From an uncultured Oscillospiraceae bacterium (GTDB lineage Bacteria > Bacillota > Clostridia > Oscillospirales > Acutalibacteraceae): a DNA stretch of 5,022 nt. Numbering within the stretch: position 1 is the first letter of the stretch; the number at the start of each line of letters is the position of its first letter. Location: positions 1 to 5,022 of the forward strand of contig CABVAD010000095.1 of the NCBI GenBank assembly GCA_902496265.1, given 5' to 3'. The notes beneath the pieces were generated by a model. That model was given only the letters and a program-made list of their open reading frames with translations, was not told the origin of the DNA and made no database searches. Positions 5,022 through 5,022 of the stretch are shown piece after piece. The translations under genes and the position numbers were made by a program.

Positions 5022-5022
5022 A

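Overview
The window looks like chromosomal DNA of an anaerobic gut-type Firmicute, probably a clostridium of the Oscillospiraceae/Ruminococcaceae or Lachnospiraceae. The evidence is an oxygen-sensitive glycyl radical enzyme (GRE) with its activase, AGGA-type ribosome sites, moderate GC, and large-serine-recombinase remnants of the kind common in clostridial integrative elements. The species cannot be named from the sequence.

Region 1 (1-2784) is a compact two-gene operon and the only clearly intact metabolic unit. It encodes a short GRE of the pyruvate formate-lyase/diol dehydratase superfamily (38-2032) and its radical-SAM activating enzyme (2029-2784), overlapping by 4 nt. The activase would use SAM to place the radical on Gly640 of the GRE, which would pass it to Cys334. 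The active-site loop (A-C-W-E-F) and radical loop (R-I-W-G-W-S) differ from the usual GCVE and RV(A/S)GY motifs. The substrate is therefore unassigned, and this is the best candidate here for undescribed biochemistry.

Region 2 (2785-3003) holds no convincing gene. It is packed with inverted repeats that can form alternative hairpins.

Region 3 (3004-4607) is a run of broken genes: a short-chain dehydrogenase lacking its cofactor-binding N-terminus; a small gene with one nonsense codon and one frameshift; the N-terminus of a large serine recombinase frameshifted by a 4-bp tandem duplication; and, on the opposite strand, the C-terminus of a large serine recombinase with a likely terminator. It reads as a decayed mobile element that has suffered deletion and inversion.

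Region 4 (4611-5022) starts with a good sigma-A-type promoter driving a Phd/YefM-type antitoxin. The toxin start codon overlaps the antitoxin end, but toxin-like sequence lasts only about nine codons. It gives way to the 3' half of a tRNA-Leu(CAG), from the anticodon loop to the encoded CCA. This is either an attachment-site junction of an element integrated in tRNA-Leu or an assembly join, and the window ends one base after the CCA.
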